NCBI GenBank assembly: GCA_012862575.1 | Contig: BLSF01000001.1 | Coordinates: 124,001-188,000, forward strand | DNA from: Parietichytrium sp. I65-24A | Lineage: Eukaryota > Sar > Bigyra > Thraustochytrida > Thraustochytriidae | DNA: 64,000 nt | Direction of reading: 5' to 3' | Part shown: positions 48,704 through 58,993 of the stretch, one piece after another | Layout of the letters: each line of letters starts with the position of its first letter | Numbering within the stretch: the first letter of the stretch is position 1 | Notes under the pieces: generated by a model | Told to the model about the DNA's origin: nothing | What the model saw: the letters and a program-made list of their open reading frames with translations, nothing else | The model's database searches: none | Made by a program: the position numbers and the translations under genes

Positions 48704-51700
48704 ATGCGCGCCAGCTGCTGGGTGCGCGACGCGTCCCACGCGGACGTGTGGGTCGCTGCGGAGCTGCTGTCCTCGGAGACCGGGTCTCATGCGGGAAAGC
48801 GCGAAAGTGAAGGGGTTGCAAAGGGAGGCAGCAAGGAAAAGTGTGGTCAAGAGAGTGGGAAGAGTGGGAAGAGCGGCGAAGAACGCCCAAACGCGGGAGG
48901 AGATGCAAGTGGAAATGAGATCACAAGCGCTGGCGAAGATGACGGACATGGAAATGGAAATGGAGTTGGAGAGGAAGATGGGAACAAGAACGATGGAGAA
49001 GCTCATGCCGGCGCGGATGGAAAGGGAATTGGCGTTCGCAGTGTGCGGAGATGGGAGGTAACTGCGACGGCCGCGCCATCACGGCGAGGGCTCTTTCACG
49101 GTGTGCAAACCCAGGCGGCTTTGCCGGAGTGGGCGTTGAAAGCTGGCTATGATCGGCCGCAGGCTAATTTCGGCAGCAGCGATTATTTTCTACCCATGTC
49201 ACAATCACATCAAACTCATACTCACCGAGTGCGGACGAAGGAGGATGGAAGGGAGATCCTTGCTCGCGCCGCGGACGTTCTGCCGAGAGCGTATACATGC
49301 GACGATGGCGGCCATGGCGACACAGCTACTGATGACGAACTTGCATGCGGAGACGCGGTTCTGGCGCTTGGCAACGTTGGGAACGAAGCCGAGCTCGCAC
49401 ATTGGCTGCGGAGAAGGTTCGAGCAGGACCACGTGTTCTCCGCTGTTGGCGACAAAGTTATGTTGGCGGTCAATCCACTGCGGAGACTGGCGGGCGCGGA
49501 AAAGGGCATCGAGACCGCAGACTTTGACGACCCCAGTGCGTGGCCTCCGAGCACCACGCCGCACCTGTCCGGCGTTGCCAGGAACGCATACGAGAGCATG
49601 ATGGCCGGCGCGGCGCGATCGAGTCAGACGATTCTGGTGAACGGCGAGTCTGGTGCCGGCAAGACGGAGGCGGCGAAGTTCATGCTGCGTTGCCTTGCCA
49701 TCCTCAGCAGGGAAGCGCGCAAGAAAGCGGATGCCAGGGCCAAAGCGAAAGTGGACGGTTACCTGGGCAAGATGGGCTTGTTCGGCGGCACCGTGGCGGG
49801 TAAGGCCGCATCAGCTGTGCTTCTTTCGGGGTCTTCCAGAGGACGCGGCCGTGGCCGTGGACGCGGCAGAGGACTCTTGCTCACGAGCAGGCCAAGCGCG
49901 GACAAAGGAGATGAAGAAGATGAAGCAAAGCCTCCGGAACAGGCTGGTGCAGCAAAGGACGAAACGGACGGTGCTTCCAAGCAAGTGGACCTTGGATCGC
50001 AGGTGGAGTCTTATCTTGGTAACGTGAATCCCGTTCTGGAGGCTTTTGGAAACGCAGTGACGGAGCACAATGACAATTCAAGCCGCTTCGGCAAATTCAT
50101 CGACCTCGACTTTGACAGCGACGGCGTGATGCTCGGCGCATTCACCCGCAATTTTCTCTTGGAGAAGAACAGGGTCGTGAGCCACCCGCTCAGGTCGCGG
50201 ACGTTCCACATTTTTTATCAGCTCATAGACTATTTGGATGCTAACGACCTTGTCGAGTTCGACTGCGAAGTGCCTGACTCTGCAGATTCTCAGCAGGAGA
50301 ATATCGACGTTGCCAGCGCCAGTGGCGACGATGAAGATGATGACGATAAGAGGCAAACTTTAAATCCCGACCTCGACGACGATGAGGGACTAGAGTGGGA
50401 TGAGGAGGACGAGGAGATGGAGTTCAAGGTTGTAAAGCAAGTTGCCCCGTACTACAGATTGCTGCACCCGGTCCCTCCTCCAAAGGACCAGGAAAACGGC
50501 GACGACGACTTCTCCGATGATGACGACGACGGCAACAAGTCCGAGGTAACCGAGGAGGAATTCGACTCGAGCCTGGGCATCGACTATGCCACCTCCCCGC
50601 ACGACGATCTGGAGCCTACCAAGAACGCGCTCGAGGCTCTGGGAATTTCTGCCAAAGAACGCGCAGAATTGTGGAAAACTCTCGTAGTCATTTTAGAGAT
50701 TGGGAACATCAAATTCTCACACGATTCTGGCCACGATAGCAACATGGATGCCTCTGTCGTGGACGTCGACTGCGAGTATTCTCGGGCCGCGCTGTATCGC
50801 GTGGCCAAGTTCTTTCGAGTCTCGACACTCTTTTTGGAGCAAGCCTTGTGCTACCGAACTGTCGCGGCAGGCGGCGGGAGGCGAGCTTCTGTCGCGCGCC
50901 TGCCACTATCGAAGGCTCAGGCGAGGGAGTCCAGGGACGGCTTGGCTAAGGCGCTGTACTCGTCGCTCTTTGATTACATCGCAAAGATAGTCAATACGAA
51001 AACGGATCCAGGCACCTCAAGGCGTGCTGCTTCCATTGCCATCCTAGACATATTCGGCTTGGAAGTGAACGAAAGGAATGGATTCGAGCAACTGTGTATT
51101 AACTATGCGAATGAGAAGCTTCAGCTCTGCTTTGATCAACACATGGTCAAGACCGAGAAAGACCTCTTCGAAGACGAGGGAGTGGACATCGACGAGGTTG
51201 AATTCAGCGACAATTCCGAAGTCGTCAGAGCCCTCGATGGCAAGCCAAACGGCTTCCTCACCCTGCTAGACGAGGCAAGTATGCTCGGCACTGCCGACGA
51301 AGCATTCTTAGCAAGTGTGCTGAGCAAAACCCAAGCTCATTCAGCGCTGCGAGCGCCCAAGACGAGTGGGTCCTTGAAATTTACTATTGTGCACCATGTG
51401 GGGCCGGTCATGTACAACTCCGCAGGCTTTGTGAAATGTAACTCTGATGCGTTGCAAGCCGATGTGGCTGACTTGATGCTGCAGAGCACCAACAGGTTCG
51501 TTGCGCAAATGTGCCAAGGCTCATTTGCATCTGACACGGCCGCGCTCACCTCCAACACAGCAGCAGTGGATGTCCAATCAGAGTCTGCGGGTCCAAGCGT
51601 CGGCGGCCGGGTTCATTCCGCCAAAGCGGCTATGATGGCAGGAGTGGCAGCCGTCCGCTTTAAGGCGAACCGAGCCATGTCTTCCACCAAAACAATCGCT

Positions 51701-54502
51701 GGCCTCTTTCGCAAGCAACTAACTTTCCTGGAGGAATCCATGAAGAGTACCAACCAGCATTTTGTCCGATGTGTTCGGCCAAATGATACCAAGTCTCGTC
51801 GAAAATGGGACATGAAACTGGTGCTCAGCCAACTCAAATACCTTTCGGTGACCGAGCTGCTGCGGGTGAGAACGCAAGGTTTATGTGAGCGTCTGTCATT
51901 TGAGGCTCTACTCAGCGCCGGCCGTGAGCTATGTTGCAATATGCGCTTTGAGAATCTGCGGAAGAGCGGTGTAGGCAGCAGACGGCTTGGACGGGAATTC
52001 ATGGAGAAAGTGTACCCGGATGCTGTCCGCATTGACGCCAATAACCCTGAGGCTGATTATGCGCTTGGGAAAAACCTGGTCTTTCTTCGTGCCGGATTTT
52101 CGGCGGATATCAAGAAAAAGGTGCGGCAAAAACGAGGCGATAGCGCGATCATTATACAGCGGAACGTGCGCACTCGATGCATTCATGAATTTCTTCGGAG
52201 AACAAGGGCTAGCATCATTATACAGTCCGCAACCCGCAGGTGGCAAGCGCAGATTGAGCATCGCCGCAAGTTGTCAGCATGCAGATTGCTAAATCGTTTT
52301 TCACGTATGGCTCCCCACCTTGCTGGCTTTAGAAAATTGCGTCGGGCTGCACTCGTATTGCAGGCGTGGTTCAGGATGAAGTGTATTGCCGCGCGATTCA
52401 AGCTGTGCCGTAGAGCAGCAGTTACCGTCCAGTGCCTGGCCCGAATCATGCAAGCAAAAGATGCCCTCAAACACAGGCGAATCGCCAAGAATGCAACCAT
52501 CATACAGTCGAGCTTTCGTATGAATAGAGCCTGTACAGCTCGACTTCGTGCTTTGGCCGCCGCGTGTAAGTTGCAAAGCGTTTTTCGCGGATATAGTGTT
52601 CGAGTCGGGTGGACACAAGTCTTGGCGTCGAGGCGTCGATGGAAGCGCGTTTTGCGGACAAACGAGGCCGTACTTCTTGGAAGTTCTGTCATTCGCACAG
52701 AATCGCAGTACTCCAAGAAAGCTCGCCAGTTGATTCTTACTTCCGCCTCCCCAGTCCCTCGCCTGCTTTTGGTCAACCCGTCGAAGAAAACATTAAAGGC
52801 AGAGCTGGCATGGGACCCGTACGCAACGTCCGTATTCGCACCGTCCGCAAAAGAGTTTTACGTCGAGACGCTTGCTACTCCTGTAACGACCTCTGAAGAT
52901 AATGCGCCAGCCGAAAACCTGTCAGAGAAGCTGGTCATGGCTTTTGAAGACAAATTAGGACCGTCCATTTGCTGGGTCGACTCTGTGCGCAGACCAATGA
53001 CTGTAATGGACATGGTATGCCCAACCATTGGGAGCGAATACAGTAAAGGTGCTCTTCAGCAACAAAACCATGCAACCGCTCTCTCCGACATTGACGCAAT
53101 TCCACCGAGTGCAAGTGGTCATTTTGAGATGCGATTCGCTGAACCTCGAAAAACGGAGGACGAAACTGCCTCCGAAGGCGGCGACGGAGCGAGCTCCGAA
53201 CCCCAGGAGTCCGGCAAGCCCAAGAAGGGACCGGGTAGGTTTTTCTTCTTCAGGAGTAAAAAGTCAGAGGGAGGGGAGAAGGGCGCAACTGGAAAGAAAA
53301 AGAAAGAGTCCAAGAAATGGGAGTCATACTACTTTCAGCTGCGTGGTGTAGATCTTGTCTACTTTGCGGACCAGACTGATTTGCGTGTATTTGCTGGCGG
53401 GTTAAACTTGACATCCAAAACAGCAATCGTTCAACTACCATCCAAACTTCGAAAAGATAACGGGGAAGTGGTTTTCCGACTTCAAATTGTTGCCTCGGTG
53501 GTGCCATTTGGAGCGCTGATTCTGAGAAGTCAGAATGAGCGTCTCGTCCAAGACTGGGAGAAAGCACTAAAGTATGCGGTTCGATGTGAGACTGCCCGTG
53601 AGCAAGGCCTCGAGCCAGTTGTGAAGACCATGTTAAGAGCCTCTTTGGACCCAGCACAACGGATTTTAAAGCACAAACAGGATGGAAATGGTTTTTTCCA
53701 ACAGAAGCAGTACCAGAACGCCATCAACGAATACTCGGCAGCCATCCTTGAAGCAGGTGAAGGGCATCGAAATGACCAGCCAATCATAGCATGTAGAAAT
53801 AATCGCGCCATGTGTTACTTTCTGACTGAGCAATACGAGCTGTGTCTGCAAGACTCTCAGCAAGTCTTAGTAGCGGAACCCGGCAATGCAAAGGCTCATG
53901 CTCGAAAGAGTATGGCATTGGAAAGACTTGGCAAGGCGAACGAGGCGCTCAAGCACGCGAGGCTCGCTTTAGAGATTGCTCCTGATATGACTTCGGCACT
54001 GCAAGTGGAGGCGAGACTGTCTACCTTGAAGGAGAAAAAACGCCGCTCCTTAAAGTCCTTTTCATCGGCTTCCTCTCTCCGCAACGCGATAGAGAAACCG
54101 TCCACCGACGCGGAAGATGGGGCTACCAGTGTTAACGGCGAGGCTGGGGCAGCTGGAGAGAGCGAGGACGACACCAAATCCGTTGCGAAGGCTGCACAAT
54201 TTTATTCTTTGGGAGGACACGGCGATTTTATGAGCGAATCCGATGACTCTGATGGCGCCGGGCAGGGAGAAAGCTGTGACTTTATTGCAACGGCGAGATT
54301 CGACTACGATGGAGACCATCTTGAGTTCAGCCGTGACGAGAAGATTCAAGTAATTGAGATGCGCTCCGAGAGGTGGTGGGTTGGCAAGAACTCACAGGGA
54401 GAGGTTGGAAAGTTTCCTCGTCATTACGTTCGTAGGGACGATAACGTTGGGGCCGAAGAAGCTCCTCACCACTCTATCGGAGATAACGTTGAGGTCATGT
54501 AA
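48704..54502 (+). CDS. Unconventional myosin with IQ, PH, TPR and SH3 tail
   Basis: Predicted 1,932-residue actin motor in a single frame. An N-terminal SH3-like strand (CWVRDASHADVWVAAEL) precedes a Gly/Glu-rich linker. The motor (about 225-1140) has P-loop GESGAGKT (314-321), switch I NDNSSRFGK (from 456) and switch II DIFGLE (from 782), all intact, so it should bind and hydrolyse ATP. Ser729 in RRASV occupies the TEDS position before DGLAK. Loop 1 is expanded with Arg-Gly repeats, and an acidic insert of about 110 residues lies between FHIFYQL and YRLLHP. About five IQ motifs follow (1146-1300), then a PH domain (about 1533-1626), three TPR units (about 1653-1773) and an SH3 domain (about 1857-1916). 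A membrane-linked motor carrying protein partners is inferred. Class assignment was not attempted. The frame extends 17 codons upstream to a GTG; the ATG at 48704 is chosen. Confidence 0.93.
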   Translation: MRASCWVRDASHADVWVAAELLSSETGSHAGKRESEGVAKGGSKEKCGQESGKSGKSGEERPNAGGDASGNEITSAGEDDGHGNGNGVGEEDGNKNDGEAHAGADGKGIGVRSVRRWEVTATAAPSRRGLFHGVQTQAALPEWALKAGYDRPQANFGSSDYFLPMSQSHQTHTHRVRTKEDGREILARAADVLPRAYTCDDGGHGDTATDDELACGDAVLALGNVGNEAELAHWLRRRFEQDHVFSAVGDKVMLAVNPLRRLAGAEKGIETADFDDPSAWPPSTTPHLSGVARNAYESMMAGAARSSQTILVNGESGAGKTEAAKFMLRCLAILSREARKKADARAKAKVDGYLGKMGLFGGTVAGKAASAVLLSGSSRGRGRGRGRGRGLLLTSRPSADKGDEEDEAKPPEQAGAAKDETDGASKQVDLGSQVESYLGNVNPVLEAFGNAVTEHNDNSSRFGKFIDLDFDSDGVMLGAFTRNFLLEKNRVVSHPLRSRTFHIFYQLIDYLDANDLVEFDCEVPDSADSQQENIDVASASGDDEDDDDKRQTLNPDLDDDEGLEWDEEDEEMEFKVVKQVAPYYRLLHPVPPPKDQENGDDDFSDDDDDGNKSEVTEEEFDSSLGIDYATSPHDDLEPTKNALEALGISAKERAELWKTLVVILEIGNIKFSHDSGHDSNMDASVVDVDCEYSRAALYRVAKFFRVSTLFLEQALCYRTVAAGGGRRASVARLPLSKAQARESRDGLAKALYSSLFDYIAKIVNTKTDPGTSRRAASIAILDIFGLEVNERNGFEQLCINYANEKLQLCFDQHMVKTEKDLFEDEGVDIDEVEFSDNSEVVRALDGKPNGFLTLLDEASMLGTADEAFLASVLSKTQAHSALRAPKTSGSLKFTIVHHVGPVMYNSAGFVKCNSDALQADVADLMLQSTNRFVAQMCQGSFASDTAALTSNTAAVDVQSESAGPSVGGRVHSAKAAMMAGVAAVRFKANRAMSSTKTIAGLFRKQLTFLEESMKSTNQHFVRCVRPNDTKSRRKWDMKLVLSQLKYLSVTELLRVRTQGLCERLSFEALLSAGRELCCNMRFENLRKSGVGSRRLGREFMEKVYPDAVRIDANNPEADYALGKNLVFLRAGFSADIKKKVRQKRGDSAIIIQRNVRTRCIHEFLRRTRASIIIQSATRRWQAQIEHRRKLSACRLLNRFSRMAPHLAGFRKLRRAALVLQAWFRMKCIAARFKLCRRAAVTVQCLARIMQAKDALKHRRIAKNATIIQSSFRMNRACTARLRALAAACKLQSVFRGYSVRVGWTQVLASRRRWKRVLRTNEAVLLGSSVIRTESQYSKKARQLILTSASPVPRLLLVNPSKKTLKAELAWDPYATSVFAPSAKEFYVETLATPVTTSEDNAPAENLSEKLVMAFEDKLGPSICWVDSVRRPMTVMDMVCPTIGSEYSKGALQQQNHATALSDIDAIPPSASGHFEMRFAEPRKTEDETASEGGDGASSEPQESGKPKKGPGRFFFFRSKKSEGGEKGATGKKKKESKKWESYYFQLRGVDLVYFADQTDLRVFAGGLNLTSKTAIVQLPSKLRKDNGEVVFRLQIVASVVPFGALILRSQNERLVQDWEKALKYAVRCETAREQGLEPVVKTMLRASLDPAQRILKHKQDGNGFFQQKQYQNAINEYSAAILEAGEGHRNDQPIIACRNNRAMCYFLTEQYELCLQDSQQVLVAEPGNAKAHARKSMALERLGKANEALKHARLALEIAPDMTSALQVEARLSTLKEKKRRSLKSFSSASSLRNAIEKPSTDAEDGATSVNGEAGAAGESEDDTKSVAKAAQFYSLGGHGDFMSESDDSDGAGQGESCDFIATARFDYDGDHLEFSRDEKIQVIEMRSERWWVGKNSQGEVGKFPRHYVRRDDNVGAEEAPHHSIGDNVEVM

Positions 54503-54690
54503 ATTTTTCTCCTTATAATTGAACATTATGAAGCCTTGATGAGGCGCTTATCTCAGTATCCTGAAACTGTCTTTCTGGAGGAAGCGGGTACGGTGAAAGT
54601 CCGGCGAGCAAAACATCTCGCGTAGATTCAACTTTTCTTACTTGTACGTACTTGCTATAAAAGATATCTCGGATGACCCCACTCCCGTTG

Positions 54691-56145
54691 CTAATTCTTC
54701 TTGGCGTCGTCTTCTATTTCTTTGTGGAAGAGCTTTGCAAGAGCCCTACAGAACCTTTCCACATTGTGATCGAAGAGGCCCTGCTTTTCAAAGTTAGGGC
54801 TCCTAATGATGCAAACCAATGCCAAGTAGCTCGCAACTTGGCGGAGGTACAGCACCATGTTGTTATTCAAGCGAATGACCGAGGCAGACTCAAAATCAAA
54901 GGCGAGGTCCTCACGTTTCTGTTCGCTGTGCATCTGATCGTCCTCCCCCATATCGCCGTCCTGCCCAGTGGACTTTTCGAGCCCATCCTGCGCGTCTTCG
55001 TCAGCGCTGTCGAGGGCCCCGTTCTGGGCCTCCTCCGCTCCGTCGGCGGCTCCGTCCGCATCAGAAGCGCTCAGTTTGTCGTCCCCCGCATCTTCGCCAG
55101 CGGCGTCTCCGTTGAGCGCTTTGGTGTTTTCGATTGGAGCGCCGGTACTCGACAAGAGCTCGCCCTCCTTCATACCGTATATGCAAGAGACGTCAATGAC
55201 CACGTCAATCATGTCACTGCAAAGTTCATAGCTCTGAATATCAACAGGGTTGTGGTCTGTGGCAATGTAAATTTTGCTGACGACATCGAAGAGAAAAGCC
55301 TTTTCGACTTCGCAATTTGCGATGAATATATTGAGCAAGTTTTCCATTGCGCTCAATTGTGGAATTAGTTTGTGAACGACCTTGCTAAACCTGTGTACAT
55401 GTCGCAATGCGCAAGTGAGATTAAGGAGAAATAAGGGTCAGCGGCCAAAACATTTTCCAATCTTATGAGCGCCAATTGCGCAGTGCAGTCAAGCAGTCAA
55501 AACTTACGCTTCAAAGATACTGTGGTCGTAAATGGAGGTGAGATAGAAGCTCAGCGTGATCTCCGAGTCGCACACCCGCGCAACATCGTCCAGCTCCATC
55601 TCCACCTGCTCCTGAATGTCCCTTTGGCAATCGAGTTTGTGGTCCTCCGAGAGGAAGAGGTCTCCGTCGACCTTGTGGATGAACACCTCGAAATGCATGT
55701 TTGGGTTGACCGACCTTGCGACGGTGACAATGTCGTGCAACTTGCCAAGTGCCTCCGTGGACGGGTCATCTTGAGCGTCTATCACGTACGCAAGCGCCGC
55801 GCAGTTTCCAAATATCAAGTCAGGGCTGAGTATCTGATCCTCAAATGCCACGCCTTCCTGCAAGTTCACATCACCGGGAAAGTCCCAGACCTCAAACTGC
55901 ACGTAAGGATTGTTCGCGATGAACTTGATGGACAGATTTCCCGTGGACTCCAAGAACAGCGTCTCGTGCGGCGACATCTTTTGGAACACCACGCGCTGGA
56001 TGGAGCTCTTCCCGCTTCTCCGCGGGCCCATCAACAGTATCCTCGGCCTGTTTAGCGAAATGGACGGCTGCCTGGACAGCAGCTTCTCCGACCTCGACCC
56101 ATCCGCGCCTGTATCCGACTTGTCCGCCTCGCCGTCCATTCCCAT
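54691..56145 (-). CDS. RRAGC/GTR2: RagC/Gtr2 small GTPase (one intron)
   Basis: Predicted 445 residues from two exons: 56145-55508 and 55390-54691, with a 117-base intron. The donor is GC|GTAAGTT and the acceptor ACACAG|GTTTAGC, which restores the family sequence FEAFSKVV across the junction. The N-terminal GTPase has the G1 loop GPRRSGKSS (40-48), WDFPGD, and HKVD; the C-terminal roadblock-type domain has LLNIFIANC and [15 protein letters not shown]. Rag GTPases form RagA/B-RagC/D heterodimers on the lysosome or vacuole and recruit TORC1 when amino acids are plentiful. Both halves match animal RagC closely. An acidic insert of about 85 residues (about 287-375) interrupts the C-terminal domain after SCIYG. 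It is divergent with eIF2-beta over a TGACGT-rich promoter region. Confidence 0.95.
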
Positions 56146-56371
56146 CTCTTTTACGCTTTCACGATTTTACGATTTCACGATTTCACGATTTTACGCAGGC
56201 GCCAACGCTATCTTTCTCCTCTCCCGCGGTTCCAACAGTCCCAACAGTCTCGAGAGTCTCAAACTCACGTTCACAACAAAGCAAAGGATAGCTAATCTCT
56301 CTCTTTCTTTTGTGAGCTCTCCGATAGACTCAATGATACATCTCTATACACATCCATCTTAACTCACTGTC

Positions 56372-56396
56372 AATCAATCAATCAATCAATCAATCA
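56372..56396. repeat. AATC tetranucleotide microsatellite
   Basis: About six AATC units followed by ACTGAATAG repeats, upstream of RagC. Confidence 0.85.
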
Positions 56397-56488
56397 TCTC
56401 AACATAGATAGACTGAATTGACTGAATAGACTGAATAGACAGAATGGAGAGGCAACGAGGACGTTTAGCGTCACGTCGGGTAGGATAG

Positions 56489-56625
56489 TGACGTGATCGC
56501 GGCGAAGCTCAGAGGAAGGCGATGTTAGTGACGTGATTGGTGCTTCGTTGCTTGATAGTGACGTAAGATCTATTGATACTGAGTCACGATAGAGGGCTTG
56601 TGACTTTATTGCGTGATTTTGACGT
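56489..56625. promoter_or_regulatory. TGACGT (CRE-like) cluster between RagC and eIF2-beta
   Basis: Four cores, all on the plus strand, lie at 56489, 56529, 56559 and 56620. Three share the longer context ATAGTGACGT or TTAGTGACGT, followed by GA or AA. The cluster lies 344 bases upstream of the RagC ATG and about 780 bases upstream of eIF2-beta. Spacing and shared flanks exceed chance expectation; binding by a bZIP factor is inference. The rest of the 56146-57406 spacer shows CACACCACACCA repeats (about 57153-57173) and no gene. Confidence 0.55.
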
Positions 56626-57406
56626 AACGGGGGTGTTCTGAGTTATGTATGGCGATCCACCGAACGAAGGAGCGTTCGCTGAAATGGGACTCTACCCTAA
56701 CCGAAAGGTCAGGGTCCTTGCGTCTCCACCACTGGCCACACAAATATTGCGTAGGGAGCTATTAGAACAACCTATTGAAAAAGCTAAGCGAGGCACCCGA
56801 GTGTGGAGTTATGGGACTGGCCTAACATTCACTATCGATGCCTAACAGATCTCGAACTAGTTGGCACTCTCCTTCTCACTCTCTAATTGGAACCGGGATA
56901 TGCATTCATTCCTCACTTTGGGCTCTTAGCTTCTGGCGATTTCCAAAATGTGTTGTTGTTGTTTGCAAAACCGTTTACTAGCGAGTTGTAACTCAGTCAA
57001 CATCACAAGGCACGCAATGCCGTTCTTTTCACAGCCTCTTTACCGCTGACAGCCACATCTCTAAAACGTGACCAATTTGACAAAGACTACTTTCATACAA
57101 CAAACCTGATTCCTACCGTCCTCCTACCCCACTCGCTAGTCCTCCGCCGCCACACCACACCACACCACACAACCAAAAAACCAAAAACAAATCAACTCAA
57201 AATCCATCCAAAATCCACGAGAAAATCCCCAAAAAATTCCCCCACAACCGCACGCGTACACGCCACACGTACGCTACCTAACTCCGCGCTAATCCCACGC
57301 GTAAGAGTCGTCGCACACACACCCACACCCACGTACGCCACCGTTTGCGTAACGCTTTGGCGCGAGCGAGCAGACTGGGAGAGAAAGAAAGAGAGGACAT
57401 CCTAAG

Positions 57407-58216
57407 ATGGCGGAGTCAGAAGCACCAGCAGTGGTGACAGAGGAGGAGGTGGATGAGTCAGTGCAGGCAATGTTGGAGGCGCTGAAGAACGCAAAGAAGA
57501 AGAGCAAGAAGAAGAAGAAGAGCAAGAAGGAGGGCGCAGAGGAAGATGCGGACGCGGAGGAAGAGCTGACCGCGGGGCAGAAGAGGTCCATCCACGATGC
57601 GCCGGAGGGAGAATACTCGTACCAGCACATGCTCAACAGGATTTACACGCAGCTCAGGGCCAACAACCCGGATTTGGTCAACAAAAAGCGCGCCGTACTG
57701 CGCCCGCCAGAGGTGCTCAGAGTCGGTACCAGCAAGATTCTGTGGGCCAACTTTCCGGAGATTTGCAAGATGATGAAGAGGGAACCGGACCATGTCATGC
57801 GATTCTTCCTTGCCGAGCTGGGCACTACCGGGTCCATTGACGGAAACGGAAGGTTCATGATTGTGAGTTTGCTTTTGCTATCGTCTTTGTTTGTTTGTTT
57901 GTTTTGTTTTGTTTTGTTGCGGACATTTGCCTGACGGATTGTTTGTTTGATCTAAATGTGCTTCTGGGCTTTGTGACTGCAGAAAGGAAAATTCGTCCCA
58001 AAATACATCGAGTCTCTTCTGAAAAAGTACATTACAGAGTACGTGACCTGCGGAATGTGCAAGCAGGTGGACACCAAGCTCGTCCGTGATCAGATTTCTA
58101 GAATGTACTTCATGCACTGCTCATCATGTGGAGCTAGCCGCGCAGTCGCAGCTATCCAGAAAGGTTACCACGCGACCGGTCGCGGAGAACGTCGCGCTGC
58201 CAGAAACGCAAACTAA
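57407..58216 (+). CDS. EIF2S2/SUI3: Translation initiation factor eIF2 beta subunit (one intron)
   Basis: Predicted 229 residues from exons 57407-57862 and 57983-58216 with a 120-base intron (donor ATT|GTGAGT, acceptor GACTGCAG|AAAGG, GTTT repeats inside). eIF2-beta is part of the eIF2 heterotrimer that brings initiator Met-tRNA to the 40S subunit; it contacts eIF5 and eIF2B through lysine blocks. Residues 30-45 form one lysine block (KKKSKKKKKSKK), whereas yeast and animal proteins have three. The alpha-beta core contains YSYQHMLNRIY and LRPPEV, and the zinc ribbon C-x2-C-x19-C-x2-C (Cys175, 178, 198, 201) is intact. The tail is basic. The protein is shorter than yeast (about 285) or human (about 333) because the N-terminus is reduced. 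The start ATG lies in a purine-rich leader. Confidence 0.96.
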
Positions 58217-58993
58217 GTGGTCGGCGACTGAACGCGTGCCACTAACCTGTCGTGACTCGATGGTGGGAGATGAGCGGTGGTTGGAGAAGCACACTGCTAT
58301 TGTTGTATCACTGCGCGCGAATCTAAAGTATTTCCTTTTGCACTTCATCCCTCCGCTGTTTTCGCATTTGCTTGGCTCCGAGAGGGGCGGGTGGGACATG
58401 AAAGGGATTATCACGAGATATGCAGGGACGAGGGTATATATAAATATAAAGTATATCCTTTTCTAGGAGCAAAAATCAAATATTGCTACTTTTTTTTCTT
58501 GCACGCCTTTCCTATATTATTCGAAAAGCCTCAGCAAATATAGTGCCATAATTCACAATTGCCGCAACCTAGACGAGTTGGAAAAGGAATGCTGAGACGC
58601 CACGAGCGAGATTTATAAAATACTTTTTTGTGCGGTTTGCCTGGCTAACAATTGTTTTGTTCGTTCTTGTCTCTTTTATCTGGTTTAATCCATGTTTTCA
58701 CATATCAGATATTTCCACGCCCTTCTGCTCAGCTGCATGATCAACAGCTTCCTATACATATCTTCCAAACTGAAGAAAGCCAAGAGAGGCGAGGCTGTTG
58801 ACCGGGCTGAGTAGTCAGGTTTTCGTGCATGCAAAGCTTTCGCAAACCTCTGTCTCAAACCCTCCGTCGCGCAAGATGTGCGCGTGTAGGAAAAAGAGAA
58901 GGGTGGATGCATCTAATGGAAAAGAAAAATACTTCAAGTACGACATTGAGCTGCAATTGCACCCCAACGAGACAAGCAATGACAATTCCTATT
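58217..58993. other. 3' spacer between eIF2-beta and Nar1
   Basis: This 777-base convergent spacer has AT-rich stretches with TATATAAATATAAA (about 58434-58450) and pyrimidine runs and no recognised gene; it probably carries both polyadenylation regions. Confidence 0.6.

Noticed and set aside
48789-49061. 90-codon alternative frame inside the myosin N-terminus, rich in Arg/Glu/Met
   Set aside because: It lies in a simple-sequence stretch of the myosin frame, which continues uninterrupted to the motor domain; no splice signals demand a frame change.
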